Source: Flavobacteriales bacterium (GTDB lineage: Bacteria; Bacteroidota; Bacteroidia; Flavobacteriales_F; PHOS-HE28). From it: 20,153 nt of DNA. Of this stretch, positions 8,696 to 18,127 are shown in pieces; within the stretch, counting starts at the first letter, position 1; each line of letters begins with the position of its first letter. The notes under the pieces are model-generated. The model searched no databases. It was not told the DNA's origin and saw nothing but the letters and a program-made list of their open reading frames with translations. The stretch is taken from NCBI GenBank assembly GCA_016712535.1, contig JADJQW010000006.1:1-20153 (forward strand), written 5' to 3'. A program made the translations under genes and the position numbers.

Positions 8696-8992
8696 ATGAA
8701 GATCGACGAGAAGACCTTGGACCGCATTGCCGAATTGGCGCGCTTGGATTACAGCGATCCAGTCGCGCGCAAGGCCATGCTCGCCGACATGGAGAAGGTG
8801 CTCACCTTCGTGGAGAAGCTGAATGAGGTGGACACCAAGGGCGTTGAGCCGCTGATCTTCATGACCGATGAGGCCGATGTGCTGCGCGACGACGTGGCCG
8901 AGACGAGCATCACCAAGAAGGAGGCACTGATGAACGCGCCTGTGAAGGACAGCGATTACTTCAAGGTGCCACGGGTGGTGGATAAGGGGTGA
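8696..8992 (+). CDS. gatC: Asp/Glu-tRNA amidotransferase subunit C
   Basis: GatC is the small cytoplasmic subunit of GatCAB, which converts Glu-tRNA-Gln and, in some species, Asp-tRNA-Asn to the amidated form. The 98-residue product starts MKIDEKTLDRIAELARLDYS, the family N-terminus, continues with EKVLTFVEKLNEVDTKGVEPL and ends with the conserved LRDDV ... APVKDSDYFKVPRVV segment that wraps around GatA. Length is typical. gatA and gatB are not adjacent, which is common in Bacteroidota. No Shine-Dalgarno sequence precedes the ATG. The gene is flanked on both sides by GGTTGA-type repeats. Confidence 0.95.
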   Translation: MKIDEKTLDRIAELARLDYSDPVARKAMLADMEKVLTFVEKLNEVDTKGVEPLIFMTDEADVLRDDVAETSITKKEALMNAPVKDSDYFKVPRVVDKG

Positions 8993-8996
8993 GGAT

Positions 8997-9018
8997 GGTT
9001 GGGGGTTGAGGGTTGAAG
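8997..9018. repeat. GGTTGGGGGTTGAGGGTTGA repeat after gatC
   Basis: The stretch is built of GGTTGA/GGGTTG units like those at 8594-8631, and starts 4 bases after the gatC stop. It is the same sequence type on the other side of gatC, suggesting a family of short GGGTTGA repeats in intergenic DNA of this genome. Confidence 0.5.
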
Positions 9019-9066
9019 CTTGCATCCAGCGGATACCACACGAGAGCACAAATGCGTTCTCATGCC

Positions 9067-9909
9067 ATGAACAGAATCGCGTTACCCATCTTGCTCCTGT
9101 TTCTGATTGCTTGTGGCCGCGATCGTCATCAGGAAGCGCTCGATATGATGTCCTCCGCGAACAACATCTCGGAAGACCTGTTGCTCGAGGTTGATCCGGA
9201 TTTCTTTGATGGCCAGTCGCGCATGTCGGAAGGCACCGAAAACGGCACGCCCGCAGTGCTGGATAGCTCGGCGCGTCAAGTCATTCGCACGGGCAAGTAC
9301 GAATACGAGGTGAAGGACCTGGATTCTGCGCGTGCGCAGGTGCTTCGTTTGGTGAGGTCGATTGGCGGGTACATCGATGGTGAGGAGTTGAACGACTGGA
9401 GCGATCGGAAAGCGCTGGTGCTCCGCCTTCGGATTCCCTCCAAGAAGCTTGATGGTGCCATAACCGCATTGCATGCCCTTGGCGAGCTGAAATACCAATC
9501 CCTTACGGCAGAGGATGTGACAGCCTCCATCGCCGACACGGAAGCCCGGATGCGATCGAAGCGCGAATTGGAGCGCCGTTACCTGGACTTGATCGCACGC
9601 GCCGCGAAAGTCAGTGAGTTGCTCGAACTCGAACGCGCGCTGGAGAGTGTTCGAGCCGAAGTAGAGAGCATGGAAGCGCAGCTGAAGACGATGCAAGACC
9701 AAGTGGCCATGAGCACACTGCGCGTGACCTGCTCTGTGCCGAAATCGACGGCCATGGGATTCTGGAGCCAGATGGGGGATGGCTTCACGGGCGGTTGGCG
9801 CTTGCTGCTGGCCATGCTGGTAGGTCTTGCGCGCATCTGGCCAGTGCTGCTATTGATCGTGGGCGCGATCTGGATCATGGTCGCGAGGCGGAAGCGGTCG
9901 CGAACATGA
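9067..9909 (+). CDS. DUF4349 lipoprotein with coiled coil and C-terminal membrane segment
   Basis: The ATG at 9067 gives a lipoprotein signal, MNRIALPILLLFLIACG, with lipobox LIAC (Cys16); an in-frame ATG at 9052 would only lengthen it. About residues 75-160 form the alpha/beta part of DUF4349 (IRTGKYEYEVKDLDSAR, VLRLRIPSKKLDGAI). About 165-225 is a charged coiled coil (ELLELERALESVRAEVESME), followed by VAMSTLRVTC. Residues ~245-270 are a transmembrane helix (LLLAMLVGLARIWPVLLLI) followed by a basic tail. DUF4349 proteins are widespread, membrane anchored and of unknown role. With both a lipid anchor and a C-terminal helix the protein could be tethered at two points. The next gene starts 39 bases later on the same strand and may be co-transcribed. 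Confidence 0.85.
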   Translation: MNRIALPILLLFLIACGRDRHQEALDMMSSANNISEDLLLEVDPDFFDGQSRMSEGTENGTPAVLDSSARQVIRTGKYEYEVKDLDSARAQVLRLVRSIGGYIDGEELNDWSDRKALVLRLRIPSKKLDGAITALHALGELKYQSLTAEDVTASIADTEARMRSKRELERRYLDLIARAAKVSELLELERALESVRAEVESMEAQLKTMQDQVAMSTLRVTCSVPKSTAMGFWSQMGDGFTGGWRLLLAMLVGLARIWPVLLLIVGAIWIMVARRKRSRT

Positions 9910-9948
9910 GTGCGAACGGATTGGGCGCTTGTCGTGTTCCTTCGCGGC

Positions 9949-10650
9949 ATGAAGCGCGACTTCCTGATCACCGGCATGACCTGCGCGGGCTGCGCGGCCA
10001 AGGTCCAGTCGAAACTGGCCGCGATACCGGGTGCCCTTTCCGTCAGCGTTGATCTGGAGAGTGCCGTTGCGACAGTTGAATCTGCGCACCCTATCGAACC
10101 CGCCGTTATCGCGAATGTGCTCAGTGGCACCAAGTACGGCTTGGGCGAATTGCAAGCGCCCACAGCCGATGCCGAATTCAGCTTGCGCACCTACTACCCG
10201 CTTGCACTGGTGATCGGCTTCATCACACTCGTGGCGTCGATCACTTCATTCCGCGAAGGCGCTTTCGATGGTATGGGCTTCATGGCGCGCTTCATGGCGG
10301 GCTTCTTCCTGGCCTTCTCGTTCTTCAAGCTGCTCGATCTGCGCGGCTTCGCTGAGAGTTACGCGGGCTACGACCTCTTGGCCATGCGCTGGAAGGCCTA
10401 TGGCTTCATCTCTCCCTTCATCGACCTGGCCTTGGGCAGCGCCTACCTTGTGGCGCCGCATGCCGATGCCGTGAGCATGGCCACCATCATTGTCATGGGC
10501 TTCAGCCTGCTGGGCGTGCTGCGCGCGGTGCTGAACAAGCAGCGCATTCGTTGCGCATGCCTGGGCACGGTGTTCAACCTGCCCATGAGCACGGTGACGA
10601 TCGCCGAGGACGCGTTGATGATCGCGATGGCCACGGTTATGCTCGCGTAG
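9949..10650 (+). CDS. HMA domain fused to MauE/DoxX-like membrane protein
   Basis: Residues 1-70 form a heavy-metal-associated domain beginning MKRDFLITGMTCAGCAAKV, with the CxxC pair at Cys12 and Cys15, which in homologues binds Cu(I) or similar soft metals. Residues ~85-233 contain four hydrophobic helices of MauE/DoxX type and a second Cys pair in RCACLGTVFNLPMSTVT on the segment before the last helix. Such fusions are seen in Bacteroidota and are presumed to work in metal handling or disulfide redox chemistry at the inner membrane; the role here is inferred. The start at 9949 fits the usual beginning of the metal domain; a GTG at 9910, directly after the previous stop, would add 13 residues. 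The stop is 11 bases from the convergent CPBP gene. Confidence 0.85.
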   Translation: MKRDFLITGMTCAGCAAKVQSKLAAIPGALSVSVDLESAVATVESAHPIEPAVIANVLSGTKYGLGELQAPTADAEFSLRTYYPLALVIGFITLVASITSFREGAFDGMGFMARFMAGFFLAFSFFKLLDLRGFAESYAGYDLLAMRWKAYGFISPFIDLALGSAYLVAPHADAVSMATIIVMGFSLLGVLRAVLNKQRIRCACLGTVFNLPMSTVTIAEDALMIAMATVMLA

Positions 10651-10661
10651 CGCTTCGCCTA

Positions 10662-11587
10662 TCAGCCTTCGACCTCAGCAACGGATTTGGTGCGGGCCTT
10701 CCTGCTTTCAACAACTGCAGGCTTCGGCATGCCATCGCTCCAACGCGCTCGGGGTTTGGTTCCCAGTTCGCGCCAGCCGAATACCAGCAGCAGCGTAGCG
10801 GCACTGACGAAGTTCGCCACAACGAAGCCCGTTACATAGGTGGCGTCGCCAGCATGCCAATCGGGCAGTACGGGAATGATGAAGAAGGCGCAGTTGCTCA
10901 CGATCTGCATGATCAGCAGCACGGTGCCGCTGTGCGTCATGTTGTAGGTCCAGCCGAGAAGGATGGTAAGGCAAACCATGCTCAGCAGGAACACTGGCCA
11001 CGGGTAGCCATCGGGCACCCCTTCGCCCACGAGCAGCATAGGGAGGTACCACAAGCCCCAGCCGATGCCAACGAGCAGGCATGATCGGAAGGCGCTGAAG
11101 CGCTCCTGCATGCGGGTAACGCAATACTTCATCCACGCTGTTTCCTCCACGAAGGCGATGCCGACGATGAAGGGCATATTGTATAGCAGCTTCTCGAGCA
11201 TGCTTGCCAAGCCCATGGGGCCATCGCCGGCAGCCCACCCCGGCCAGCCCTTGATGCCCAAGAGCCAAATGACAATGATGCCAGTATAGGTGAACAGGAA
11301 CTTCCAGCCGAAGGCCAAGGCGTACCACTGCGGCCCAACACGCCAGTTGAGGAAAGCGCCAAAGAGGTTGCGCAGTCCCGCCTTGCCCTCGAACCATGCC
11401 GTGAGCAGCATGGCGAAGGCCAAGGGGCCGAATGCGCGCAGGCGGAAGACCATGTGCGCCGTTTCATCGTCGTGGATGCGCGCACCATCGGGCAGATGCC
11501 ATTTCACGAAGCCCACCACGGCGAATTGATAGCCTAATGTGAGCGCCCTGAAGGTGAGCACGGGGTACTGGGAGAGTTTGCTTTCAT
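10662..11587 (-). CDS. CPBP-family intramembrane protein, probably non-proteolytic
   Basis: The product is a multi-spanning membrane protein of about 300 residues. The CPBP (CAAX protease/bacteriocin-processing) signature is recognisable but altered: motif 1 reads EETAWMKY instead of EETGWRGF (Arg lost), motif 2 reads WGLWYLPML instead of WGLWHLP (His replaced by Tyr), and the later His/Asn motif reads MQIVSN. The Glu pair remains. Loss of these residues suggests that it may not cleave peptides. The annotated frame can begin at a GTG (11561), but an ATG at 11587 preceded by TAGTTTCGCC reads MKANSPSTP and joins the same frame if one base is added to the four-base G/C run at 11562-11565; I prefer that start. 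The C-terminus is basic and cytoplasmic-looking. Confidence 0.8.
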
Positions 11588-11595
11588 GCGTGGTT

Positions 11596-11605
11596 GGCGA
11601 AACTA
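11596..11605 (-). promoter_or_regulatory. Putative -7 promoter box TAGTTTCGCC
   Basis: On the minus strand TAGTTTCGCC ends 8 bases before the ATG at 11587. It matches the TACTTTCGCC boxes of trpS and plsC and supports that ATG as the true start of the CPBP gene. Confidence 0.45.
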
Positions 11606-11756
11606 GATGGGCATGGCAGCCCGGATCGTTATTCCATCATCACGGGTTTCACATCACGGTGTTCACTTTGAGGTGGCGCTTCTACGAAACTCATCGAATT
11701 GGGTTTGGAATCCTGCTCGGCAGTGCGTCACTTCGTGGCCTCAAACCCAAACCACG

Positions 11757-14410
11757 ATGATGAATCTCTTTACCCTTCGGGCACTCGGATGCGGCTTGGC
11801 CGTGGCCGGTGCTCTCGGCCTTGCGGCACAGTCGCGCATGGATGCGCGGTCCAATGCCGGGTCGGCCGAGTGTCGCCGGTGCCACCCTGCGCCGTGCCCC
11901 GCAAGCGCAGCTGAAGCACAATAACAGCAATGGCGTTGTTTCGCGTGGCGGCGGCTATTGCGCGGCGAGCGCCTCAGGCTCCATCGATTTTGATCTCGAT
12001 GAGCGCATCGTGAACGTCACGTTCTCCAACATCAACAACTCTACGGCCAATGTGGCTCCCACCGCACCGGCCTATACGCTTTACCCCACGCCTGCGGGCA
12101 ATGTGACCACGGGCATGACTTACGCGTTGAGCGTGAACGTGAATACCACCACCCTCACCACCGGATTCAGCGAGAGCCAGGTGCTGGCTTGGATCGATTA
12201 CAACCAGGATTTCGATTTCAGCGATGCCGGCGAGCAAGTGCTGGTCTCGCCCACTGGTGCGCTCGATATCTACACGGGCAACATCACCATCCCGGTTACG
12301 GCTGCGGTTGGCACCACGCGCATGCGCATCCGTTTGCACGACACGCACGATGGCACGGATTACATCAACGTGTTCAACAATACCCCTTGTGGTGACGCCA
12401 GCTACGGCGAGATCGAGGACTACGTGCTGAACATCTCCTCAGGCGGCGGAAGCGCACCGGTGAACGACAACTGCGCCAGCGCCACCTCCATCGGCGTGAA
12501 CGCTACCTGTATCGCCACGAACGGTACCACGCGGAACGCCACTCAATCCCAGGCGCCCGCCACCTGCGGCACCTTCCTGGCCACTGCGGCGAACGACGTT
12601 GGTACAGCTTCGTGGCAACGGACGCGAGCACCACGATCTCGGTGACTGGTGCTGGTGATGCCACCACCGGCATGGACCCTATCCTGGAGGCCTTCAGCGG
12701 CACTTGCGGTGCCCGACCTCATTGGGTTGCGTGGACGCCACCCTGCGCGGCGCCACGGAGACCTTGACCATCGCGACCACGCCGGGCAACACTTACCGCT
12801 ACCGGGTGTATTACTGGACCTATGCAGCCGCTCAGACCGTATTCGGTTTCACCACCTGCGTGACCTCCGGCGGCGGGGGCAGCACACCGCCGAACGACGA
12901 CTGCACGGGCGCCGTAGCAGCGAACATCGCTGTGCCTGGCACCAACACCTTCAGCAGAGACAACACCGGAGCTACGGAGGACGGAACCACGGGATTCGTT
13001 ATCGTATGGGAGGCGTTCACCATCGCGACCTGCGCCAATGTGGACATCAACTATTGCGTGCCCGGCTCAGAGTTCGACGATTTCCTCATCAACCTGTCCG
13101 TGGGCTGTCCTGACTTCATCACAGGAATCCTCGCAGGAACCGTTTCAGTTGACAACTGCACGCTGAGCTTCGCTGAATTGGCCGCCGGCACCTACTACAT
13201 CCCGGTGCTCGTGGATCCGGTGAATACGCCAGTGGGCGCCTACAGCATCCAAGTGATCACAACGGCTTGCGGGGGTGGTGGAACGCCGCCCAATGACCTC
13301 TGCACGGCTGTGACCCCCGTGGGCCTCAGTGTGCCCGGCAGCGTTGATTTCAGCGGAGATAACACCGGAGCCACCGATACTGAAGAACTCGGCTTCGGCA
13401 GCGTATGGCACTCCTTCACGACCACGGGAATGCGCCAATATCACGTTGTCATACTGCGCTACCACGCCAGCCTTCGAGAATTCGTTCCTCAACCTCTTCA
13501 TCGGCTGCCCATTCACGGATTTCGTGCAGGCTGCCTCTTTTGAGACCACGGCTGCGGCAACGACAACGTGACCATCCAATACACGAACGTGCCGGCCGGC
13601 ACGTACTACTACCCCGTGCTCACCGATGTGGGCGCCACGGGACCGTACACCATCAACGTGGCAGCAGCACCTTGCGCGCCGCCGAGCGATTACTGCGAGG
13701 CCAGTGCGAACTCGCTGCAGTTCGAGAAGATCAGCAACGTGACCTTCGCTGGCATCAACAACAACAGCACGAGCAACGCGGGCTATGAGGACTTCACGCT
13801 GGGAACGCCCGCTTCCGTGGTGGCCGGCCAATCGTACCCATTGAGCGTAACGGTCGCTGGCGGTTTCGCTACGGATCGAAGTGCTGGCCTGGGTTGACTG
13901 GGACCAGAACTCCGTGTTCGATGCGGGCGAGATCATCTTCAGCTCTGCGCCGGGCGTTGGCCCCTTCAATGGGAATGTGACCGTGCCGCTCACGGCTACG
14001 GCTGGCCCAACGCGCATGCGCGTCCGCTTGCACGACACCTATGTGAGCGCCAACTATCCGAACACCCCGAACCCCACGCCGTGCGACACCAGCACTTATG
14101 GCCAAGTGGAGGATTACACGGTGGACATGATCGGCATCATCACCGGAGCGTCGGGCCTCAGCGAATCGGTATTCGGGTGTACCCGAACCCGACCGATGGC
14201 GACCTGGTCGTTCGCACCGGAAGCCTTCATGGCAGCGTGCTGATTGAGGTGCTCGATGCTGTGGGCCGCGTGGCCTACGCGGAGCAGCGTGCCGTGGCAA
14301 GCGGTTCTAATGTGCAACTGAGCCTCGCAGGGCGCTTGGCTTCGGGCACCTATGTGCTGCGCATGTCGGGCAATGATGCCCGTGAGGAGCAGCGCATCGT
14401 GATTCGCTGA
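11757..14410 (+). CDS. Large modular T9SS-secreted protein with two GEVED domains (frames broken)
   Basis: A signal peptide (MMNLFTLRALGCGLAVAGAL, ending near LAAQ) begins at 11757. The frame breaks near 11870, 12598, 12712, 13425, 13550, 13875 and 14172; joined, the product is about 885 residues. Modules in order: a GEVED domain (about 11955-12435; LAWIDYNQDFDFSDAGE, ending YGEIEDYVLNI), a PVNDNC module with WYSFVATDAS (12460-12850), two PPND-type modules (12871-13677), a second GEVED domain (13690-14130; LAWVDWDQNSVFDAGE, ending YGQVEDYTVDM), and a C-terminal sorting domain from 14177 (RVYPNPTDGDLVVR, ending EEQRIVIR). The sorting domain directs export through the type IX system and usually attachment to surface lipopolysaccharide. 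No enzyme domain is seen; an adhesive or structural role is inferred. A strong hairpin follows. Confidence 0.85.
12871..13677 (+). repeat. Two ~400-bp PPNDxC modules in tandem
   Basis: Unit A (12871-13270) and unit B (13271-13677) encode matching segments: GGGGSTPPNDDCTGA versus GGGGTPPNDLCTAV, FSRDNTGATED versus FSGDNTGATDT, VWEAFTIATCANV versus VWHSFTTTECANI, and AAGTYYIPVLVD versus PAGTYYYPVLTD. Unit B is interrupted by frame breaks near 13425 and 13550. They are an internal duplication inside the first T9SS cargo protein. Confidence 0.8.
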
Positions 14411-14429
14411 GCTACCTGATTTGTTTTCT

Positions 14430-14462
14430 GCGGGGCGGCCTATTGGGCCGCCCCGCTTGTTT
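14430..14462 (+). terminator. Rho-independent terminator after first T9SS gene
   Basis: GCGGGGCGGCC (14430-14440), loop TATTG and GGCCGCCCCGC (14446-14456) form a perfect 11-bp, very GC-rich stem starting 20 bases after the stop. It is followed by TTGTTTT. It separates the two T9SS cargo genes into distinct transcription units. Confidence 0.88.
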
Positions 14463-14531
14463 TCCGGAAAGCACACCCCGGATGTGGATAAATCGTTCGA
14501 TGAATCGGACGAAACGTGCTGCGAGTGACGG

Positions 14532-14539
14532 AATATTTG
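14532..14539 (+). promoter_or_regulatory. Possible -7 element AATATTTG
   Basis: AATATTTG, about 93 bases before the second T9SS gene, resembles the Bacteroidota -7 element TAnnTTTG with one mismatch. It would give a leader of about 85 bases, longer than for the other genes. The 14463-14631 spacer otherwise shows only a weak imperfect inverted repeat (TCGTTCG/CGGACGA). Confidence 0.25.
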
Positions 14540-14631
14540 CCCCCTAAAGCAAGCGGCGAATCGAATTCTCGCACCGTCTCTGCTTCAACGCCTCTCACTG
14601 AGGCGACTCCTACAATCCCAAACCCCACAAC

Positions 14632-17600
14632 ATGATCCGACGTTTCCTCTTCAGTTTGATCGCGGCTTGCGGCCTTGCCCCGATGGCGGCTCTTGCGCAG
14701 CCCGCCAACGACGATTGCGCTGGTGCCATTGAACTCATCCCCGGTGCCACATGCACGCCCGTTGCTGGCGATGTGGTTAGCGCCCAGAGCATCCCCGGAA
14801 CGGTGCTCTGCGATGGCTTCAATGCCACGCCCGATGATGATGTCTGGTACAAGTTCACGGCTACCGCAACTGCGCACCTGATCCGAGTTCAGAGCAGCGC
14901 CAGCTTCGATGCGGTGATCCAATTGCTCGTCGGTGCCTGCAACGGCACGCCCATCGATTGCCAAGACATCGTAGGCGCAAACAGTCTTGAAGTGCTCGCC
15001 GCCGGCGGATTGACCATCGGCACCGAGTACCTCGTGCGTGTCTTCTCCTACGGCGCTACGATTCCGGCAACCACGACCTTCACGATCTGCATCACCGAAG
15101 GCGTTGTGCCAGCGAACGATGATTGCGCGAACGCCATTGAACTCATACCCAATCCCACCTGCAACCCCGTTTCGGGCACAACGGAGAATGCCACTGCGAG
15201 CATAAGCGGCTTGGTGAATTGCTCCGGATTCCTGGCCAACCCGAACGATGATGTCTGGTACCGCTTCGTGGCTACCAGCACCACCCACACGTTGAATGTG
15301 ACTCCGAGCGCGGGCTTCGACCCTGTGGTTCAACTGCGCGATGGCTCTGCGGGCTGCAATGGCGCGCCGATTATTTGCTTAGCTGAGGGTTCCACCGGCG
15401 TGGCCGTGAACTTGAACCTTACCGTCTCGTCGTAGGCAATACCTACTATCTGCGTGTTTTCCACTACGCTGCTGCCAACCCCACTACGCCCACCTTCACG
15501 ATCTGCCTGCAGGGACCTGCGCCGGCCACCTGTGATGCCGATGCGAGCACCCTTTCGCCGAACCGCCCGGAGGTTTGCTTTGAAGATGGCCCCACGCTGA
15601 TCGACGCGGCATTCGATGAGCTGCCTACTGTGCCCACAGGCTACGAGGTGCTCCACGTGCTCCAGCGGTCCCGATTTGGTCATCCAGCAGGTGTCCGCCA
15701 CCCCCGCATTCTTCGTTGACGCCCTCGGCGATTACATCATCCACAGCTTGGTGTACGACCCCAATACGCTCGACCTGAGCGGTGTGGAACTGGGCATTAC
15801 GCAGGCAGGTGACATTCTTGCCCTCCTGATCCAAGGTGGCGGCACCGTCTGCGGCAGCCTCGATGTGGCTGGTGCACCGATAGCTGTGATCGAGTGCTTG
15901 GAATGCGAGGCGCAAGCTGGCACCATCACCGCCGATGAAGACCAGGTGTGCCTCGATGCGGGCACGGCTGCAATCAGCGCAACACCATACGGCGATGCTG
16001 TGGTACCCGATGGCTATAGCGTGGCCTACGTGCTCACCGTGGGTGGCGACCTCGTGATCCTCGACGCCAACAGCACCCCCAACTTCACAGTGACCGAAGC
16101 CGGCAACTACACGATTCATACTTTGGTGTACGAACCCGCCACGCTCGACCTGGGAATCATTGGAGCCGGGTGTTACCACAGGAGCTGAAGTGCTTCAGTA
16201 CATCCAAGCCAATGAGATCTGCGCGAGCCTCGATGTGGCAGGCGCGCCGATAACCGTTGAGGATTGCACCTGCGACGCTGATGCAGGCACGATCACCGCT
16301 GACCAGGACACCTATTGCCTCGATGCTGGCGGAACGGTGATCATTGTGGCTACACCGAACGGCGATGAGGTAGTGCCTGACGGGTTTGAGGTTGTGTACG
16401 TGCTCACTCAGGGCGCTGGTCTGGTGATCATCGATGCGGATGTCGCTCCCTTCTTCCAACTGGACCAAACAGGCGAGTACACCATCCACACGCTCGTTTA
16501 TGACCCCAGCACGCTCGACCTCGGCATTGTTGAGTTGGGCGTGACGACGGGCTTCGATGTGCTCCAGTACGTTACCGACAATGGCATCTGCGCCAGCCTC
16601 GATGCGGCTGGTGCGGCCATCACTGTAGAGAATTGCATCGTCTGCGATGCGGACGCTGGCACGCTCACGATCGATGAGAGTCCCATGTGCCTCTTCATCG
16701 GCGAAGCACAAGTGAGCGCAAGCCACGCCACCCTGCCTTCGGTGCCTGATGGCTACGAAGTGGCCTACGCGCTTACCGAAGGCGCCGGGCTCACCATTGT
16801 TGCGCTCAATGGCGGTCCTGTGTTCACCGTGAGCCAAGCGGGCAACTACACGATCCACACCTTGGTTTACGACCCGAGCACCATCGATCCCGGCGTGATC
16901 GAGCTGGGTGTCACCACCGGCTTCGACATCAACGCGCTGCTCGTGCAGGGCGGTGGCATCATCTGCGGCGCACTCGATGTTGCAGGCGCTCCTGTGGTAG
17001 TGGAGGATTGCAGCCCGTCGAACGACAACTGCATCAGCGCGGCCCCCTTGGCGATCAATGCCGTTGATGATTGCCCGGCCAATGCTGTCGCTGGCAACAA
17101 CTTCTATTCGAACATAGACGGTGGCGTGCCTAGCTGCGATGAGGAGGGCAGCTACCTCTTCGATGTGTGGTACACCTTCAACGCCGGTGAGAATACGGAG
17201 GTCACCCTCACCTTCGATTCCGGCACCATGGAAGATCACGCCATCGCCATCTACGATGCCTGCGGCGGCAACGAGCTCGACTGCTACATCACGCCCGAGG
17301 ATCCCATCACCATCACCACTTCGCCCTTCACGGATTACGTGGTGCAGGTGTACAGCAACCTGTACTACGGCAATGGCGGTGCATTCAGCATCTGCCTCAC
17401 GGGCGATGTGCCCACAGTGGTTTGCGAAGGTGGCACGGTGCAGACCAGCAACGGCTTCTTCAGCGTGGATGTGTGCCAGGATATCAACTCCGATGTGATC
17501 GACTTCCTCACCACCAGCACCAGCGGCGAGGAGTACACCTTCGTGCTCACCGATGACAATGACGTGATCATTGCAGTGCTCGTGGGCGGATCGCTCGACT

Positions 17601-18025
17601 TCAACAGCGCGCCGATCGGGCTGTACCGTGTATGGGGCATCAGCCACAATGGCGATCTCGTGGGTGCAGAGCCCGGCGAGTTGGCCACGGAGATCACTTC
17701 CACCGGCACCTGCCTCTCATTCAGCAACAACTACGTGCTCGTGAACGTGGACCTCTGCGATGGTGTTGGCCAGCTCGGAGCCAGCGTGTGGAACCTGTTC
17801 CCGAACCCCGGCAACGGTGAGTTCAGCGTGGTAGGTCAAGTTGATGGCCTGGTGCAGGTATCGGTGCTCGACCTGGGCGGCCGTATCGCTCATGATGAAC
17901 GCGTGACCTTGGTCAAAGGCCAACCGCATGTATTCGGCCTCGCGGGCAAGCTCGCCGCTGGCACTTATACCGTGCGCCTCACCAGCGAGAGCCAAGCAGC
18001 CACCCTGCGCATGGTGGTGCGCTGA
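14632..18025 (+). CDS. Large T9SS-secreted repeat protein (frames broken)
   Basis: The signal peptide is MIRRFLFSLIAACGLAPMAA, cleaved near ALAQ. Frame breaks lie near 15427, 15663 and 16163; joined, the product is about 1,130 residues. Modules in order: two PANDDCAxAIELIP modules with DDVWYKFTAT or DDVWYRFVAT (14701-15110 and 15111-15530), four tandem ~123-residue repeats (15531-17011) sharing PDGYEVxYVLT, GNYTIHTLVYDPSTLDL and CASLDVAGAPITVE, a third PxNDNC/VWYTFNAG module (17017-17410), a diverged fifth repeat (about 17423-17760), and a sorting domain from about 17786 (VWNLFPNPGNGEFSVVG, ending AATLRMVVR). The sorting domain indicates type IX export and probable surface attachment. Paired Cys residues at module edges could form disulfides. 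Function is unknown; a surface or matrix protein is most likely. Confidence 0.87.
15531..17011 (+). repeat. Four ~370-bp tandem repeats in T9SS protein
   Basis: Units start at the Cys codons 15531, 15904, 16271 and 16643 and end at 17011, with lengths of about 373, 367, 372 and 369 bases (units 1 and 2 each contain a frame break). Each begins C-D/E-A-x-A-G/S-T and ends with (S/A)LD(V/A)AGAPI-type sequence and a Cys. Units 2 and 3 are the closest pair; unit 1 and unit 4 share the LLIQGGGTVCG/LLVQGGGIICG ending instead of VLQYIQANEICA. Confidence 0.9.
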
Positions 18026-18047
18026 TCGGATTGAATCTGGAACCAGT

Positions 18048-18075
18048 GCAGGGCGGGCCGGAAGGTCCGCCCTGC
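18048..18075 (+). terminator. Hairpin terminator after second T9SS gene
   Basis: GCAGGGCGGGCC (18048-18059), tetraloop GGAA and GGTCCGCCCTGC (18064-18075) form a 12-bp stem with one G-T pair, 22 bases after the stop. Only a weak T tract follows, but position and stem strength match the hairpin after the preceding T9SS gene. Confidence 0.7.
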
Positions 18076-18127
18076 TGCATTCCGGCCTGCCGTAACCACC
18101 GGGTACGCAAGGGGGTACAAGGCCCCC

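Noticed and set aside
12590..14180. Programmed ribosomal frameshifting to explain the broken T9SS gene
   Set aside because: The breaks are numerous, go in different directions, have no common slippery site or downstream structure, and occur equally in unrelated genes.
16157..17647. A 496-codon open frame on the minus strand across the repeats of the second T9SS gene
   Set aside because: It is antisense to a well-supported modular protein, shows low-complexity His/Ala/Val-rich translation with no motif, and arises from the GC-rich codon pattern being repeated four times.
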